DNA from: Corynebacterium capitovis DSM 44611
GTDB lineage: Bacteria > Actinomycetota > Actinomycetes > Mycobacteriales > Mycobacteriaceae
Reading direction: 5' to 3'
Length of the DNA stretch: 64,000 nt
NCBI RefSeq assembly: GCF_030440535.1
Contig: NZ_CP047117.1
Span: 744,001 to 808,000, forward strand
Below are positions 27,375 to 36,584 of this stretch, in pieces. A program made the position numbers and the translations under genes. Below the pieces are notes generated by a model that worked only from the letters and a program-made list of their open reading frames with translations, made no database searches and was not told the DNA's origin. The stretch's first letter is position 1. Every line of letters starts with the position of its first letter.

Positions 27375-27506
27375 AGCGTCTCCTTGCTCTGCGGTGAACT
27401 AACTAACACGTTTAGCTAGCCACAAGTGTAACGACGTCGCAGACACCACCGGACACGCGAGTAGCAGAGCCGCATAACCCCTGTTCAGCGGGCCACAACC
27501 CTCGAA

Positions 27507-27537
27507 AGCCCCCGAGGCGGGTCATCGCCTGGGGGCT
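27507..27537 (-). terminator. Intrinsic terminator after the E2 gene
   Basis: On the minus strand AGCCCCC-AGGCG-ATGACC-CGCCT-C-GGGGGCT is followed by TTT, a stem of 12 pairs with one bulged C. It is 33 bp past the E2 stop and isolates the E2 transcript from gcvP. Confidence 0.8.
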
Positions 27538-27569
27538 GTGGGGGCTGCGTGGGGCCGTATTAGCCGGGC

Positions 27570-29771
27570 TTAGAGATCCAGATCGGCCTCGAAGTTGCCC
27601 GCCTCGATGCGGTCTTTGACCGTCGTGACAAACCGGCCTGCGTCGGCGCCGTCGACAAGCTGGTGATCGTACGTGAACGGCAGGTAGCACATCTGGCGGA
27701 TGGCGATGGAGTCGATGCCATCTTCAGTCACGATGACCGGGCGCTTCTCGATCACGGCGGTGCCCAGGATGCCAGCCTGCGGCGGGGTGAGGATCGGGGT
27801 GTCCAGCAAGGCGCCCTCGGAACCGATGTTGGTCACCGTGAACGTCGCTCCGGAGAGGTCATCCGGCCTCAGCTTCTTGTTGCGAGCGCGGTCGGCCAGA
27901 TCGGTGATTGCGTGCGCGATCTCAGCGAGGTTCTTCTCCTGCGCCTTCTTGATCACCGGCACAAGCAAACCCTGCGGGGTGTCTACCGCGATGCCGATAT
28001 TGACATCCGGGTGGTAGGTGATCTCCTTGGTCTCCGCGTTGAAGGACGCGTTGACGTTCGGGTGGGAGACAAGGGCCTCGGCCGCCGCCTTGACGAAGAA
28101 CGCGAGGTAGGTGATGTTCACCCCGTGCTTTTCCTGGAACTGGGCCTTGACCTTCTTGCGCAGCTCGGCCACACGTGTGACATCCACTTCCTGGACGTGC
28201 GTGAGCTGGGCGGTCGTCTGCAGGGACTCGACCATCTTCGCGGCCGTGATCTCGCGGATACGGTTGACCTTCTGAGTCGTTCCGATCAGGTCCTGCTTGG
28301 CGGGGTCGACGGACTTCGTCGACCAATTGGCGCGGGGGTTCGCGGCTTCCGTCTTTGCCTCCGCAGCCGGTTCCTGGGAGGGCTTAGCGCCTTCGACAGC
28401 CGCGAGGACATCCTGCTTGCGGATGCGGCCACCGATCCCGGTTCCCTCGATGGTGTTCAGGTCCACACCGTGCTTCTCAGCGAGCTTGCGAACGAGAGGC
28501 GTCACGTACGGGGTCTTGCCATCCTCGCGCGGAGCGGCGGGCTTACGCGGTGCAGTGGGTTGAGAGGGCTGAGAGGACTTGGATTCCTCGGCGTCCTTCG
28601 GAGCGGTGTCTAGCTTCTTCTCCTCCTGCTTCGCTTCGCGACGCTCCTCTTCCTTGGCGTCGTCCTTTTCCAGCTCCTCGGAGTCGTCGTTGCCGCTGGC
28701 GACGGTGTCACTGGGCTCAGAAGAATCGGCAGAGTCGCCGGAGCCAGCCGAGGCGTCGCCGATGCGGGCGATGACCTGTCCCACGTCGACAGTTTCGTCC
28801 TCCTCCGCGAGGATCTCGAGGATGGTTCCCTCGACTGGGGAGGGGATTTCAGTATCAACCTTGTCGGTGGAGACCTCGAGCAGGGGCTCGTCGACCTCGA
28901 CGATATCGCCAACCGACTTGAGCCACGTCGTGATCGTGCCCTCGGTTACGGACTCGCCGAGTTCCGGCATCTCGACCTCGACGGACTCGCCCGAACCCTT
29001 CTTGTTTGCGCTGGAACCCTGGTTCGGCTTTTTCTCCGGGGTATCCATCGGGTTGTCGCCCTCGCCGGGAGTGGCGTTGTCTTCCTTGACTTCCTCACGC
29101 TCGTCGGCGACGCTTTCCTCGCCCGGGCCGTCGCTCGCCTGGGCGCCGTCATCGCTGGATGCGGCCGCATCGGCGTCGCCCACGCGGGCGATCACCGCGC
29201 CAACCTCTACCGTGTCATCCTCTTCAAAAAGGATGTCGACAAGCGTCCCGGCGACCGGGGAGGGGATTTCAGTGTCAACCTTGTCCGTAGAGACCTCGAG
29301 CAGGGGCTCGTCGACCTCGACGGTGTCGCCCACAGACTTCAGCCACGTCGTAATCGTGCCCTCGGTTACGGACTCACCGAGCTCTGGCATCTCAACGTCC
29401 GTCGCGGAACCGGAGGACCTCGGCGCCGCTTGAGGCTTCTCTTCAGCAGAATGCTGAGCGGAATCTTCAGCGGGAGCATCCGCAGGCTCGGAGTCGGACG
29501 ACGCGCCAGCGTCCGCGTCCGTGGCTCCCTCGCCTTCCTCGCCGATAACGGCGATGACCTCGCCGACCTCGACGGTGTCGTCTTCCTCGGCCTTGATTTC
29601 TAGGAGGACACCCGCGACGGGGGACGGGATTTCCGTATCCACCTTGTCAGTGGAGACTTCCAGCAGTGGCTCGTCAGCTTCGACGGTGTCGCCGACGGAC
29701 TTCAGCCACGTCGTAATCGTGCCTTCAGTGACGGACTCGCCGAGCTCCGGCATCTCTACAGAGTGAGCCAT
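27570..29771 (-). CDS. aceF: Dihydrolipoamide acyltransferase (E2) with three lipoyl domains
   Basis: 733 residues. Three lipoyl domains begin near residues 4, 126 and 265, each with the STDKVDTEIPSPV motif and lipoyl lysines about K43, K164 and K304. Acidic, Ala/Glu-rich linkers separate them. A subunit-binding domain (YVTPLVRKLAEKHGVDLN, about 430-465) and the catalytic core follow, with DHQLVDGADAGRF near the C-terminus holding the active-site His and Asp. In C. glutamicum this gene encodes the E2 of pyruvate dehydrogenase, which also assembles with OdhA; it is often annotated sucB. The three domains are nearly identical in protein and DNA, suggesting internal duplication. lipB and lipA lie downstream beyond gcvPTH. 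Confidence 0.95.
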   Translation of the reverse strand: MAHSVEMPELGESVTEGTITTWLKSVGDTVEADEPLLEVSTDKVDTEIPSPVAGVLLEIKAEEDDTVEVGEVIAVIGEEGEGATDADAGASSDSEPADAPAEDSAQHSAEEKPQAAPRSSGSATDVEMPELGESVTEGTITTWLKSVGDTVEVDEPLLEVSTDKVDTEIPSPVAGTLVDILFEEDDTVEVGAVIARVGDADAAASSDDGAQASDGPGEESVADEREEVKEDNATPGEGDNPMDTPEKKPNQGSSANKKGSGESVEVEMPELGESVTEGTITTWLKSVGDIVEVDEPLLEVSTDKVDTEIPSPVEGTILEILAEEDETVDVGQVIARIGDASAGSGDSADSSEPSDTVASGNDDSEELEKDDAKEEERREAKQEEKKLDTAPKDAEESKSSQPSQPTAPRKPAAPREDGKTPYVTPLVRKLAEKHGVDLNTIEGTGIGGRIRKQDVLAAVEGAKPSQEPAAEAKTEAANPRANWSTKSVDPAKQDLIGTTQKVNRIREITAAKMVESLQTTAQLTHVQEVDVTRVAELRKKVKAQFQEKHGVNITYLAFFVKAAAEALVSHPNVNASFNAETKEITYHPDVNIGIAVDTPQGLLVPVIKKAQEKNLAEIAHAITDLADRARNKKLRPDDLSGATFTVTNIGSEGALLDTPILTPPQAGILGTAVIEKRPVIVTEDGIDSIAIRQMCYLPFTYDHQLVDGADAGRFVTTVKDRIEAGNFEADLDL

Positions 29772-29825
29772 TTCCTTAAAGTCTCCTCGCGGGTTAGTTT
29801 TCGGACGCTTTGAATCACTAGGGTA

Positions 29826-29857
29826 CCCCCAACCGGCACTTGCCGTAGTTCCGGGGG
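29826..29857 (-). terminator. GC-rich hairpin between pepA and the E2 gene
   Basis: CCCCC-AAC-CGGCA pairs with TGCCG-TA-GTT-CC-GGGGG, a stem with two small internal loops. It sits after pepA and 55 bp before the E2 start, on the minus strand. There is no T-run, so it may be a leader structure of the E2 mRNA rather than a terminator. Confidence 0.35.
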
Positions 29858-29912
29858 CGCGAGATACGGGGAGGCAAATACGGGCTCTCGGCGGCGCGCG
29901 TCGGAGTGAGTT

Positions 29913-31400
29913 TTAGAGCCCGGCCGCGATGCGCTCTAGTGTGGCGACGAGCGTGCGCACCGGGGCGCCGGTTGCGCGTTTCGGGGTGTATCCATAGGTC
30001 CCGGCGGAGTTCCATGCGGGCCCCGCGACGTCTAGGTGCACCCATTGGGTTCCGTCGGCCACAAACCGAGACAGGTAGAGGCCGGCGTAGAGCATGCCGC
30101 CGGTGCGGGCGTTGTGGACGTTGCGGATATCCGCTACAGGAGAGGTCATCTCTTCCTCCTGCTCCTCCAGCAACGGCATGGCCCACGCCGGCTCGCCAAC
30201 ACTCCGCCCGATGCCAGCGACGAGGTCACGCAGCTCTTCGGATCCCATCACTGCGGCGGTCCGGTTGCCCAAGGCGACGAGCTGCGCACCTGTCAGAGTG
30301 GCCGCTTCCAAAAGGTAATCGGGGTGGTCTTCGGAGGCGCGCGCGATCGCGTCGGCAAGCACGAGGCGCCCTTCTGCGTCCGTGTTAAGAACCTCGCTCG
30401 TGATGCCGCCGTAGTGGGTGATTACGTCCCCCGGGCGGGTAGCGGAACCGGATGGCATATTTTCGGCAAGCGGCAGCCACGCCTCGACGCGCACGTTGAG
30501 GTTGAGACGCGCCGCTGCGGAGAGTGCCCCGACCATCGCGGCGGACCCGCCCATGTCGGAGATCATTTCTTCCATCTTCGAGGCCGGCTTGAGGGAAATG
30601 CCACCCGTGTCGAAGGTGATCCCCTTACCCACAAGCGCCACCGACGTCGCCGCGCCAGCGGGGTGCCACGTCAAGTGGACCAGCCGAGGCGGTCGCGCAG
30701 AACCCCGGCCGACGGCGAGAATCCCGCCGAACCCGTTTTTCTCCAGGTAATCCTCGTCGAAGACTTCGACCTGGACACCGCATTGCCCGGCGACCTGGCT
30801 GATGATCTCGGCGTAGGACTCGGGGTAAAGGAAATTGGCGGGGGTGTTGACGAGGTCGCGGGCAAGAAGCGTGGACTCGGCGGCAGCGACGGCGCGGTCG
30901 TAGTCCGCCCGGTTGCCTTCGTCGCCGACGACCGTGATTCGCGTGGTGGAATCCGGGGTCTCCGCGTCGTCCTCCCCGGGGTTTTTCAGCCCCGCGTAGG
31001 AATACCCACCGAGCAACAACCCTTCGACGACGGGGCCGACCCCGAACTCGGTGGTGATGGTCGCGCGCGGAACGCCGGAGAGCGCGCGAGCGAGCGAACC
31101 CGTTGCGCGGCGCACCGCCTCGTCGTCAATCTCGTCGGAATCTCCGAGGCCGAAGGCGATGACCACGCGACCGTCGAGAAGGACCCGAGTGATCTCCCCG
31201 GCCTTGCCGGTCGCGCCCATGGACTCCAAAGCTTCGAGGAGTCCGCCGGCGCCTAAAGCGGTCACCGGGACCTCAAGGCCTTCTCCCTTGGCGACGGGGA
31301 CGAGCGCCGCCCCCGGATCGGCAGGGACGGAGGTGACGAACTCCGTGTGGAGGGTTCGACCGCGGGCCGGCAGAGACACGTTGAAAGTTGGGTACGTCAC
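29913..31400 (-). CDS. pepA: Leucyl aminopeptidase (M17)
   Basis: 495 residues from GTG 31400, with GGAAAGG upstream; the open frame extends further but lacks conserved sequence. M17 landmarks are the metal-binding lysine/aspartate region GKGITFDTGGISLKP (about 265-280) and the signature NTDAEGRLVLADAI (about 342-355). It removes N-terminal residues from peptides in the cytoplasm as a Zn- or Mn-dependent hexamer. Located between the E2 gene and panB, as its homologue (Rv2213) lies beside the E2 gene in mycobacteria. Confidence 0.94.
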   Translation of the reverse strand: MTYPTFNVSLPARGRTLHTEFVTSVPADPGAALVPVAKGEGLEVPVTALGAGGLLEALESMGATGKAGEITRVLLDGRVVIAFGLGDSDEIDDEAVRRATGSLARALSGVPRATITTEFGVGPVVEGLLLGGYSYAGLKNPGEDDAETPDSTTRITVVGDEGNRADYDRAVAAAESTLLARDLVNTPANFLYPESYAEIISQVAGQCGVQVEVFDEDYLEKNGFGGILAVGRGSARPPRLVHLTWHPAGAATSVALVGKGITFDTGGISLKPASKMEEMISDMGGSAAMVGALSAAARLNLNVRVEAWLPLAENMPSGSATRPGDVITHYGGITSEVLNTDAEGRLVLADAIARASEDHPDYLLEAATLTGAQLVALGNRTAAVMGSEELRDLVAGIGRSVGEPAWAMPLLEEQEEEMTSPVADIRNVHNARTGGMLYAGLYLSRFVADGTQWVHLDVAGPAWNSAGTYGYTPKRATGAPVRTLVATLERIAAGL

Positions 31401-31500
31401 AGTGGTTCGGTGCACCTTTCCGGAAGTTATGCTTCTATGTCGATCCCAACCGTACCCCGGCGCCTGACGTGGCCACCGGCTTTTGGAAGGATGCACACGG

Positions 31501-32346
31501 ATGACCAATCGAACCCCGACTTACACCCCGCACTACGCCGACGGGGACAAACCGATCCGCCTGCGCGACCTCGTTGCCCTCAAAGGACAACGTCCCTGGG
31601 CCATGCTCACGGCATACGACTACTCCTCGGCCCGGGTGTTCTCGGCCGCTGGGATCGAGTGCCTGCTGGTCGGGGACTCCGCTGCCAATGTCGTGCTTGG
31701 TTACGACTCGACAAGCCGCATCGGCGTCGCGGAGATGTCCACGCTTGCCGCAGCCGTTGTTCGCGGGGCGGGGCGGGCCTTTGTCGTCGTGGACCTCCCC
31801 TTCGGAAGCTACGAGGCGTCCAACGAGCAAGCGGTGCGTAGCGCCACCGAGCTGTTGTCAGCTTCCGGGGCGCACGCCGTCAAAATCGAGGGCGGACAGC
31901 GCATTGCCCCGCGTATCAGGGCGCTCAAAGACGCTGGGCTTGCCGTGTGCGCCCATGTGGGGTTCACACCGCAGTCCGTGAGCTCCCTGGGTGGGTTCCG
32001 GGTGCAGGGCAGAGGCGACGGCGCCGCGCAGGTGCGCGCGGACACCGATGCCGTCGTAGCTGCCGGAGCCGACCTCGTTGTCTTCGAGATGGTCCCCGCC
32101 GAGCTCGCGGCGGACATCACGAGCGCCTGCCCGGTGCCGACCATCGGCATCGGCGCGGGGCCCGGAACCGACGCCCAAGTTCTCGTCTGGCATGACATGG
32201 CGCGGATGATCCCGGGAGCCGTGTCGCCGCGCTTCGCGCCCGCGTTCGGCGAGGTTGGGCAATCGCTCATCGACGCCGCCGTGGCCTACCGAACCGCCGT
32301 CGAGCGGGGAAGCTTCCCGGCAGCCGAGCACAGCTTCGCGTCCTAA
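31501..32346 (+). CDS. panB: 3-methyl-2-oxobutanoate hydroxymethyltransferase
   Basis: 281 residues; first committed step of pantothenate synthesis, adding a hydroxymethyl group from methylene-THF to ketoisovalerate. Conserved stretches are MLTAYDYSSARVF, VGDSAANVVLGYDST (metal-binding Asp), AVKIEGG and TIGIGAGPGTDAQVLVWHD. Start ATG 31501 follows GGAAGG. Its stop shares 4 bp with the stop of panC on the opposite strand, so unlike the usual panBC operon the two genes face each other. Confidence 0.96.
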   Translation: MTNRTPTYTPHYADGDKPIRLRDLVALKGQRPWAMLTAYDYSSARVFSAAGIECLLVGDSAANVVLGYDSTSRIGVAEMSTLAAAVVRGAGRAFVVVDLPFGSYEASNEQAVRSATELLSASGAHAVKIEGGQRIAPRIRALKDAGLAVCAHVGFTPQSVSSLGGFRVQGRGDGAAQVRADTDAVVAAGADLVVFEMVPAELAADITSACPVPTIGIGAGPGTDAQVLVWHDMARMIPGAVSPRFAPAFGEVGQSLIDAAVAYRTAVERGSFPAAEHSFAS

Positions 32347-33170
32347 AGCGTCACTTCTATATTGTCCAACAACCGGGTTCCGCCGACGCGTGCGGCGATA
32401 AGCAACCGGTTCTTGCCAGGTCGGGGCTCCCCAAGTTCGGCGGACCGCAGCTCCAAGTAATCGATTTCGATTTCCGGAACTGAATCCACAACGGCCCGCG
32501 CGGCGGCAAGCACCGCGTCGGCGTCGTGGTGGGCGGCGCCCTCACGCAGTGCCGCGCTGAGTATCGCCGCCTCCCGCGCCTGGCTGTCGCTGAGGTACCG
32601 GTTGCGGGAGGACAGCGCGAGCCCGCTCTCGGCGCGAGCGATGGGAACGCCGATGACGTGCACCCCGAGGTCGAGATCGGAGACGAGCTGGCGGACGAGT
32701 TGGAGCTGCTGGTAGTCCTTCTCCCCGAACACGGCGTGTGTGCATCGGGTGATACGCAACAGTTTCGTCACCACCGTGAGTACCCCGGCGAAGTGTGTCG
32801 GGCGTGCCGCACCCTCGAGCTCTTCGCCAAGCGGCCCAGGGTGAACGGTGGTCCGCGGGCCCGCCGGGTACATTTCTGCTACCGAAGGAGCGAAGACCGC
32901 GTCGGCGCCCAGAGCCGAAAGCTTCTCGACGTCCGCCTCCAGCGTCCTCGGGTAGGCATCTAGATCTTCTCCCGCCCCGAACTGCAGCGGATTGACAAAG
33001 ATGCTGACCACGACGAACCCGTCGGGGACGCGTTTGGCCTCTCGAACGAGATCAGCGTGCCCCTCGTGAAGGGCTCCCATCGTGGGAACGAGGACAACCG
33101 GGCCAGTCTGGCCGAGCGCCGCGGCAGTCATCTCGGCCCGAGTAGTGAAAATACGCGGGGTAGTGCTCAT
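32343..33170 (-). CDS. panC: Pantothenate synthetase
   Basis: 275 residues. It joins pantoate and beta-alanine using ATP. The nucleotidyl motif VPTMGALHEGH (about 28-38), FVNPLQFGAGEDLDAYPR and GEKDYQQL (about 151-158) are intact. It overlaps panB tail to tail by 4 bases. The start is ATG 33170; its mRNA would leave toward the panB 3' end, so the two messages are complementary only if they read through. Confidence 0.96.
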   Translation of the reverse strand: MSTTPRIFTTRAEMTAAALGQTGPVVLVPTMGALHEGHADLVREAKRVPDGFVVVSIFVNPLQFGAGEDLDAYPRTLEADVEKLSALGADAVFAPSVAEMYPAGPRTTVHPGPLGEELEGAARPTHFAGVLTVVTKLLRITRCTHAVFGEKDYQQLQLVRQLVSDLDLGVHVIGVPIARAESGLALSSRNRYLSDSQAREAAILSAALREGAAHHDADAVLAAARAVVDSVPEIEIDYLELRSAELGEPRPGKNRLLIAARVGGTRLLDNIEVTL

Positions 33171-33252
33171 GCCGACACCTTAAAACAGGCCCGCTGCCGA
33201 CCTAGATATGGGACAGGCATTCCGCTATTCGGGAGGGAGTAAAGTTCTCCCC

Positions 33253-34359
33253 ATGAGCCTCCCCGAATTTGCAGTGACGACGACGGCAACCCCCCGCAGC
33301 GAGGCGGAGCGCGCCACAATCCTCTCGGACCCGGCATTCGGCCGCGAGTTTACAGACCACATGGTGTCCATCGACTGGGACCGCGACAACGGCTGGCACC
33401 ACCCGCAGGTGCGACCATACGAAGCAATTTCCCTGGACCCGGCCACGAACGTGCTCCATTACGGTCAGGCTATCTTCGAGGGTTTGAAGGCGTACCGGCA
33501 CGCGGACGGCTCGATTTCCACATTCCGCCCCGAGCAAAACGCGCGGAGGATGCAGCAGTCGGCGCACCGCTTGGCAATGCCAGAGCTGCCCGAGGACCTC
33601 TTCATCGAGTCCCTGCGGCAGCTGGTGAACGTCGATAAGTACTGGGTGCCCGAGGCCGGCGGGGAGGCATCGCTTTACCTCCGCCCCTTCATGATCGGGA
33701 CGGAAAAGACGCTCGGGGTGAAGCCATCGAGCACGTACACCTTCTACGTCATTGCGTCCCCGGCGGGCGCTTACTTCACGGGCGGGGTCTCGCCGGTGAG
33801 CGTGTGGATTTCCCACGACTACGTCCGCGCGGCCCCCGGCGGAACTGGGGCCGCGAAGTTTGCAGGGAACTACGCGGCCTCTCTCCTGGCGCAGGCGGAG
33901 GCTGAGGAGAAGGGTTGCGACCAGGTGGTCTGGCTCGATGCGATCAAGCGGACATACATCGAGGAAATGGGTGGCATGAACCTCATCTTCGTGGAGGGGT
34001 CGGGGCCAACCGCGAAAGTGGTGACACCCGCCCTTAGCGGCTCGCTTCTCGCTGGGGTGACGCGGGGCTCGCTCCTTCAGGTCGCCGAGGACCTCGGATA
34101 CCGGACAGAGGAGCGGCGGATCAGCGTCGACGAGTGGCGCGAGGGCGTTGAGTCCGGTTCGATCACCGAAACGATGGCGTGTGGCACCGCCGCGGTCATC
34201 ACGCCCGTCGGGCGGGTGCTCAGCAGGGAAGGGGAGTTCGTCATCAACGGCAACGAAGCCGGCGAGGTGACGCTGCAGCTGCGCGAGCGTTTACGCGCAA
34301 TCCAACAGGGTGAGGCGCCTGACACGCACGGGTGGAACCTCTCGCTTATCGACGCCTAG
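33253..34359 (+). CDS. ilvE: Branched-chain amino acid aminotransferase
   Basis: 368-residue fold-type IV PLP enzyme that makes leucine, isoleucine and valine from their keto acids. Landmarks are [14 protein letters not shown] (about 76-89), the PLP lysine in [17 protein letters not shown] and [17 protein letters not shown] 33253 is preferred over an ATG 45 bp upstream because GGGAG precedes it and the protein then matches the usual 367 residues. Its stop overlaps the cobT stop by 4 bases. Confidence 0.96.
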   Translation: MSLPEFAVTTTATPRSEAERATILSDPAFGREFTDHMVSIDWDRDNGWHHPQVRPYEAISLDPATNVLHYGQAIFEGLKAYRHADGSISTFRPEQNARRMQQSAHRLAMPELPEDLFIESLRQLVNVDKYWVPEAGGEASLYLRPFMIGTEKTLGVKPSSTYTFYVIASPAGAYFTGGVSPVSVWISHDYVRAAPGGTGAAKFAGNYAASLLAQAEAEEKGCDQVVWLDAIKRTYIEEMGGMNLIFVEGSGPTAKVVTPALSGSLLAGVTRGSLLQVAEDLGYRTEERRISVDEWREGVESGSITETMACGTAAVITPVGRVLSREGEFVINGNEAGEVTLQLRERLRAIQQGEAPDTHGWNLSLIDA

Positions 34360-35345
34360 CGCGCGCCTTCCAGCACGCGCAGTTCATCCCCAACCATCTC
34401 CGCCGCGGCGTTGATAACCGGCAGGGCGAGCAGCGCACCCGTGCCCTGGCCTGTGGCGATATCGAGCGCCATGATGGGGGTTACCTCGAGAGCCGAGAGA
34501 ATAGCCGGCTGGCACGGTTCCGTGCCGAGCTGGCCGGCGAGGAGCCACTTCTTCGTTCCCGGGGCGAGCAGCTCCGCGCAGTGCGCGGCCATGACGGAAT
34601 AGGGGCCATCGAGGACGACGGGGGTGCGGCGCACCGCCGACTGGGCAATGACCCCCACCAGTGTGACGAAGTCGGGGGAGGTCACCGCCGCGAGGAGCCC
34701 GGGGATGTCGCTACGCAGCGCGCGGGCCCGGAACATGGCGTCCCGGATCACGGCGACTTTGACCTTCCACGCTTCGTCGTTGATTCCGCTGCCCCGGCCA
34801 ATCGCGGCCACCGGCTCCGTGGCTGTGAGAACGCCGTAGAGAATGGACGCGATCGTGGTGTTCCCCGCGCCGAGGTCGCCGGGGACGATGACGTCGGTAC
34901 CGGCATCGATCTCCTGGTCAACGACGGAGCAGCCGACCCGGAGCGCGCCTTCGACCTGCTCACGCGTCATCGCGTCACTTTCGTCGACGCTTGGGGTGGC
35001 CACGTCAACCCAGTCGTCGACCAAGCGGACGGAACAACCCGCGGCGCGGGCGGCCACATTGACCGGCCCGCCACCTGCCGCGATCTCGGTGGCCTGTACC
35101 CGTGCCGCGCCGACGGAATGCGCAGACAGACCGCGGTGGGCTATCCCGTGGTTGCCCGGCACGATGACGGCGCGGGGACGGGAGAACGGCTCGGGGATGT
35201 GGGTGTCTTGGCAGGCCGCCACCCACGAGGCGATCTCGGCGAGGCGCCCGAAGGACCGCCCGCGCGCCGAAGCTTGCAGCGTGCTGCGCACTCGCTGAGC
35301 GGCTGAAGCGGAAGGAGACTCGACGGGGGAGAAGTAACCTGACAC
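34356..35345 (-). CDS. cobT: Nicotinate-nucleotide-dimethylbenzimidazole phosphoribosyltransferase
   Basis: 329 residues from GTG 35345 (GAAAGG 6 nt before it). It activates the lower ligand for cobalamin. Diagnostic segments are [28 protein letters not shown] and the glycine-rich [12 protein letters not shown]. The usual partners cobU and cobS are not beside it here, so it may serve lower-ligand assembly in concert with genes elsewhere. The DUF3043 gene ends 25 bp upstream on the same strand. Confidence 0.92.
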   Translation of the reverse strand: MSGYFSPVESPSASAAQRVRSTLQASARGRSFGRLAEIASWVAACQDTHIPEPFSRPRAVIVPGNHGIAHRGLSAHSVGAARVQATEIAAGGGPVNVAARAAGCSVRLVDDWVDVATPSVDESDAMTREQVEGALRVGCSVVDQEIDAGTDVIVPGDLGAGNTTIASILYGVLTATEPVAAIGRGSGINDEAWKVKVAVIRDAMFRARALRSDIPGLLAAVTSPDFVTLVGVIAQSAVRRTPVVLDGPYSVMAAHCAELLAPGTKKWLLAGQLGTEPCQPAILSALEVTPIMALDIATGQGTGALLALPVINAAAEMVGDELRVLEGAR

Positions 35346-35370
35346 GGGTGACCTTTCGGGGTGAAGACGC

Positions 35371-36063
35371 CTACATCGCCTCGCCCACCGCGACGCGCGG
35401 TTTAGGCGAGCGCCACGTGCGTGGCTGGGTGGCGCGCGAGAACGCGTACATGCCGAGCCCGAATCCGGTCTCGGTCGTTTCGGGGAAGCGGCGTCGAACG
35501 GCTCGATTGGCGCGCACACCGATGGCGATGGCCTCGACCACGATCGCCGCCATGAACACCAAAGAAAGCGCGGAGACGTACACGCTGATGCGGGGTGCCG
35601 CGGTACCGAGGAAGGTGAGCACCATCATCACGAGCGCAGCGGGCAGGACGTAGTTGTTGAAGAAGCGCCGGGCATCCACCCAGTCTCGGACGTAGCGGCG
35701 GATTTCTCCTTTGTCCCGGTCCATGAGGTAGCGCTCATCGCCGGCGTCGATACGAGCTTGCACCTCGCGCGTCGACGCGCGGGCTTTCTCACGCCGCTCG
35801 CGCTTGTGAGTTTTCCATTCCTCTTTGCTCAAGCTCTTCTTGAGCTCTTTGTCCCTCAGGCGCTGCTGAGCGGGGCTGAGAGCGGCGGGGTCTCGGCGCA
35901 CCCCACGGCGGATCTCCTGCTCTTGCCGGGTGGGCGTTGGCCGTCCCTTCGGCGGGGTGTAGCCCTTCGGGCGGGGGCGTTCGTCCTCTTTCGCTGGGGT
36001 GGCGGGCAGCTCCACTTTCGTCGAGCCGCCGGTCTTCTCGGGTTTCTGCCACGGGAGTTTCAC
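35371..36063 (-). CDS. DUF3043 membrane protein
   Basis: 230 residues from GTG 36063. The N-terminal 130 residues are highly charged and Lys/Arg/Pro-rich (RRDPAALSPAQQRLRDKELKKS), probably cytoplasmic. Two membrane helices follow (about 142-162 and 168-190), then a short basic tail. This is DUF3043 (Rv2206-like), conserved beside cobT and erpA in Corynebacteriales. Function unknown. Divergent from erpA. Confidence 0.85.
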   Translation of the reverse strand: MKLPWQKPEKTGGSTKVELPATPAKEDERPRPKGYTPPKGRPTPTRQEQEIRRGVRRDPAALSPAQQRLRDKELKKSLSKEEWKTHKRERREKARASTREVQARIDAGDERYLMDRDKGEIRRYVRDWVDARRFFNNYVLPAALVMMVLTFLGTAAPRISVYVSALSLVFMAAIVVEAIAIGVRANRAVRRRFPETTETGFGLGMYAFSRATQPRTWRSPKPRVAVGEAM

Positions 36064-36106
36064 AAGCAATAGGCTACAAGCTGGCGTCACCCGGCGGGAA
36101 TATGGG

Positions 36107-36192
36107 TGAGGCTACCCTTGTTGCAGATAGTGCCTCAGATTGGGTCATACAAGCACGAAGACGTTCAGAAGTACTGAAGGGACTCACGTCCC
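36107..36192 (+). other. Structured leader of erpA: three successive dyads
   Basis: Between the DUF3043 start and erpA there are TGAGGC and GCCTCA arms about 20 bp apart (36107-36137), TTCAG-N5-CTGAA at 36164-36178 and GGGAC-TCAC-GTCCC at 36179-36192. The last would form a tight hairpin 25 bp before the erpA start. Operator or RNA role cannot be decided. Confidence 0.35.
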
Positions 36193-36216
36193 TGGGTACA
36201 AAGGTAAGGAGAATCC

Positions 36217-36561
36217 ATGACCGCACCGACTTCCACCACGGGCGTTACGTTGACTGACGCGGCCGCGGCGAAGGCGAAGGCCCTGCTCGATCAGGAGGGC
36301 GCGACCGACCTCTCGCTGCGCATCGCCGTGCAGCCCGGTGGCTGCGCCGGGCTTCGCTACCAGCTGTACTTCGACGACCGCGATCTCGACGGCGACAAGG
36401 CGGATGTCATCGGGGGCGTTCGCTTGGTCGTCGACAAGATGAGCGTGCCCTACTTGATGGGCGCGAAGATCGACTTCGCGGATACGATCGAGCAGCAGGG
36501 CTTCACCATCGATAACCCCAACGCCAGCGGTTCGTGCGCCTGCGGCGACTCATTTAACTGA
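36217..36561 (+). CDS. erpA: HesB/IscA-family iron-sulfur cluster insertion protein
   Basis: 114 residues with the three conserved cysteines of A-type carriers: GGCAGLRY (about Cys49) and CACG near the C-terminus. It passes Fe-S clusters to apoproteins in the cytoplasm. AAGGAG is 8 nt before the ATG. Likely clients encoded nearby are LipA and the Rieske protein QcrA (inference from function only). Confidence 0.93.
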   Translation: MTAPTSTTGVTLTDAAAAKAKALLDQEGATDLSLRIAVQPGGCAGLRYQLYFDDRDLDGDKADVIGGVRLVVDKMSVPYLMGAKIDFADTIEQQGFTIDNPNASGSCACGDSFN

Positions 36562-36584
36562 CGCCGGGGGGGCGGCGCGCTCGG

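Noticed and set aside
27375-27506. Possible glycine riboswitch before gcvP
   Set aside because: I looked for the conserved glycine-aptamer blocks on the minus strand and did not find them; only 130 bp are available after the E2 terminator.
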